NCBI GenBank assembly: GCA_023458995.1
Contig: JAEWVV010000188.1
Location: forward strand, 1-8,581
Origin: Bacillota bacterium
GTDB lineage: Bacteria > Bacillota_I > Bacilli_A > Acholeplasmatales > Acholeplasmataceae
Reading direction: 5' to 3'
DNA: 8,581 nucleotides
The notes under the pieces were generated by a model. It made no database searches and had not been told where the DNA came from. It saw only the letters and a program-made list of their open reading frames with translations. Position numbers and translations under genes: made by a program. This document shows, piece by piece, positions 6,813 to 8,581 of this stretch. Every line of letters starts with the position of its first letter. Position 1 is the first letter of the stretch.

Positions 6813-6821
6813 ATAATATCA
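6813..6821 (-). promoter_or_regulatory. Candidate extended -10 promoter for the small membrane-protein gene
   Basis: The minus strand reads TGATATTAT here (TG, one base, TATTAT), about 40 bases upstream of the GTG start. The -35 region is poor. A second possible -10, TATTCT, lies nearer the gene at about 6794-6799, so the exact promoter is uncertain. Confidence 0.3.
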
Positions 6822-6910
6822 TTCGTTTGTTTGTACTTTAGAATTTCCAATAGTAGCATATAAATGCTTTGTTACGCGGTTAGCCTTAAAAATATCTTAA
6901 GCATTCTATA

Positions 6911-6938
6911 TTGACAAAACTGATAAAAAGAGTAAACT
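6911..6938 (+). promoter_or_regulatory. Sigma-A-type promoter for the large unknown gene
   Basis: A perfect -35 hexamer TTGACA (6911-6916) is separated by 16 bases from TAAACT (6933-6938), a 4-of-6 match to TATAAT. The predicted transcript start is near 6945, leaving a leader of about 45 bases that contains the ribosome site AAGGGGG (6976-6982), 6 nt before the ATG at 6989. Upstream, a small inverted repeat, AGCAT (6855-6859) with ATGCT (6864-6868), is the only other structure noted in this intergenic region. Confidence 0.7.
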
Positions 6939-6988
6939 AAATACATATCATATCGATGAGGTCAATACGTTTAAAAAGGGGGTTCACT

Positions 6989-8581
6989 ATGACAGAAACA
7001 ACTGAAAACACACGTTTTATTGATGCACCTCTAGACCAATATAAAAAGATTTTTAAAGATCTTCATAACGAAAATTCGACAAAGTATATCGATGATCTCA
7101 TTTTAAAATCAAAGGTAAATGTTGAAGAGAATAGGGAAACCGTTAAGAAAATCAGAAAATTAGAAAGTGAACATCAAAATATTGTTAAAAACATTAGCAA
7201 ATATAATGGATTTTTCGCTTTATTAGTCATCATGATCATTGCAGGTTTAGTTGCTGGAATCTATGGTGTAATGAACATCATAGAGATTGGCTTTCATTTA
7301 TTACCAGCAGGTTTAATCGCAGGCGGTATTATCTTTATTGTGATTGGAATCTTAGTCATCATCAAGAAAGTTAAACCGAGACTAAAAGAACTTAAAAAAC
7401 TAAAGACGGAAATTGAATCAAAAATCAAAGGTCTAATGGATATTGCTTGGGATCAAATGAAGCCTTTAAATGATCTTTTCACATTTGGAATGGCAGAAGC
7501 CTTATTCCAAAAAACAATTCCTTTTATTCAACTTGATAAGATGTTTGATTCAAGACGTTTGGATTATTTGATTAATAAGTTTGGTTTAAGTGATGCTGTT
7601 GATATGAACCGTTCAACACTCTATGTTCAATCAGGAGAAATTAATGGTAATCCATTCTACATCTCAGATGATCTCGTTCATCATATGGGAACAAAAGAGT
7701 ATTCTGGATCAATTACTATTCACTGGACAACAACATCAAGGGTTAATGGTAGAACAGTAACCAATCACCACACACAAGTTTTAACGGCTACCGTATCAAA
7801 ACCTTATCCAATGTATCAAGAACAACCTTATCTCGTTTATGGAAATGATGCGGCACCTGATTTAATATTTAGCAGACAAGATTCTGATGCTGAGCATATG
7901 ACACAAAAGCAAATTGATCGTAAAGTGACAAAAGATATCCGTAAACTCGAGAAGAAATCAGAAAAGAGTATTACGAAAGGTCAAAACTATACGGTATTAG
8001 GAAACTCAGAGTTTGAAGTACTCTTTGGAGCAACCAATCGTAATCATGAAGTACAGTTCAGACTTCTCTTTACACCACTTGCTCAAAAACAGCTTCTAGA
8101 GTTAATGAAAGAAACAGAATTTGGTTTTGGTGATAATTTCGATTTTGTTAAAAATAAAAAGATTAATATCATTTATCCAGAACATTTAGATGATATCAAA
8201 CTCAATATTGAACCATCCTATTTCCATGGATATGATGTTGATTCCATTAGAAAGAAGTTCATCGATTATAACAATACATACTTTAGATACATCTATTTCA
8301 CGTTTGCACCAATCTTAGCAATTCCACTTTATCAACAACAAGTCCCACAAGAATTCATTTATAAAGACTTATATGATTCTTATGTCAGTTTTTATGAACA
8401 TGAAAAAGTTGTTAATATGATGAACGAAACTGCATTTAAGCATCCACTTTCTGAAACAAGAAATATCTTAAAGACAAGAACTGTTAAGAGTAAAGATAAC
8501 CAAGATACGATTAAAGTTACCGCTTATGGATATCGCAGTGAAGAAAGAATTGATTATGTTCAAAAGTTTGGTGGCGATTGT
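6989..8581 (+). CDS. Large membrane-anchored protein of unknown function, 3' truncated by window edge
   Basis: The reading frame is open for 531 codons to the end of the window, so the C-terminus is missing. I do not recognise a named family. The N-terminal 72 residues are charged and helical, probably coiled coil (about 40-70). They are followed by two membrane helices (about 74-95 and 104-125) with a short loop, then a charged helix (126-150). After that comes a long soluble part: FTFGMAEALFQKTIPFI (164-180), a beta-rich stretch with GSITIHWTTTSRV (240-252) and LTATVSKPYP (265-274), a charged helix (304-327), and GNSEFEVLFGA (338-348) leading into FGATNRNHEVQFRLLFTP (346-363). The layout of two helices, a beta domain and an 'EFE-x-LFGA...LLFTP' segment recalls DUF3137 proteins, but this is a weak resemblance. 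The hydrophobic segment YIYFTFAPILAIPLY (about 434-448) may be core rather than membrane. A strong promoter and ribosome site (AAGGGGG) support expression. Confidence 0.85.
   Translation, partial: MTETTENTRFIDAPLDQYKKIFKDLHNENSTKYIDDLILKSKVNVEENRETVKKIRKLESEHQNIVKNISKYNGFFALLVIMIIAGLVAGIYGVMNIIEIGFHLLPAGLIAGGIIFIVIGILVIIKKVKPRLKELKKLKTEIESKIKGLMDIAWDQMKPLNDLFTFGMAEALFQKTIPFIQLDKMFDSRRLDYLINKFGLSDAVDMNRSTLYVQSGEINGNPFYISDDLVHHMGTKEYSGSITIHWTTTSRVNGRTVTNHHTQVLTATVSKPYPMYQEQPYLVYGNDAAPDLIFSRQDSDAEHMTQKQIDRKVTKDIRKLEKKSEKSITKGQNYTVLGNSEFEVLFGATNRNHEVQFRLLFTPLAQKQLLELMKETEFGFGDNFDFVKNKKINIIYPEHLDDIKLNIEPSYFHGYDVDSIRKKFIDYNNTYFRYIYFTFAPILAIPLYQQQVPQEFIYKDLYDSYVSFYEHEKVVNMMNETAFKHPLSETRNILKTRTVKSKDNQDTIKVTAYGYRSEERIDYVQKFGGDC

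Noticed and set aside
6771..6910. Possible small gene or RNA in the intergenic region before the large unknown gene
   Set aside because: No reading frame with a ribosome site and only a 5-bp inverted repeat were seen; promoters explain the conserved-looking parts.

Overview
The window comes from a low-GC, AT-rich bacterium of the Bacillota/Mycoplasmatota type. An Acholeplasma-like or related mollicute with the standard genetic code fits best. The signs are Shine-Dalgarno sites of the AGGAGG type, sigma-A-like promoters with extended -10 elements, a nucleoside-type BMP/Nup ABC transporter, and a Bacillus-type QueG. All 16 or so tryptophans in the genes read here are TGG, and no gene contains an internal TGA. 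This argues against the UGA=Trp code of Mycoplasma and Spiroplasma. The taxon is an inference from composition and gene content.

Positions 1-4208 hold the 3' part of one plus-strand transport operon. It contains the C-terminal end of a BMP-family substrate-binding lipoprotein, a strong hairpin with a short T-tract, a double-domain ABC ATPase (NupA/NupO-like), and two different BPD_transp_2 permeases (NupB- and NupC-like). The last three genes overlap (8 bp, then 1 bp), so they are probably translationally coupled. A T8 terminator ends the operon. Together the four products form a complete importer, most likely for nucleosides. The hairpin after the binding-protein gene probably makes that protein more abundant than the membrane parts.

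Positions 4210-5250 (minus) encode a luciferase-like (LLM) flavin-dependent oxidoreductase. It converges on the transporter operon and is divergent from queG (5392-6333, plus). The divergent intergenic region has an extended -10 promoter for each gene and a perfect 16-bp palindrome placed like an operator for the LLM gene. queG encodes epoxyqueuosine reductase, the last step of queuosine synthesis, with all eight Fe-S cysteines but little of the usual C-terminal HEAT region.

Positions 6357-6770 (minus) encode a small four-helix membrane protein with a GTG start that I do not recognise. It shares a bidirectional terminator with queG. Divergent from it, a clear promoter (TTGACA, 16-nt spacer, TAAACT) drives a long reading frame from 6989 that is still open at the right edge (531 codons). 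That product has two membrane helices and a large soluble part, with a distant resemblance to DUF3137-type proteins. It is the least explained gene here. I saw no tRNA, rRNA, CRISPR array, insertion sequence or attachment site, and no gene-free stretch longer than about 220 bases.
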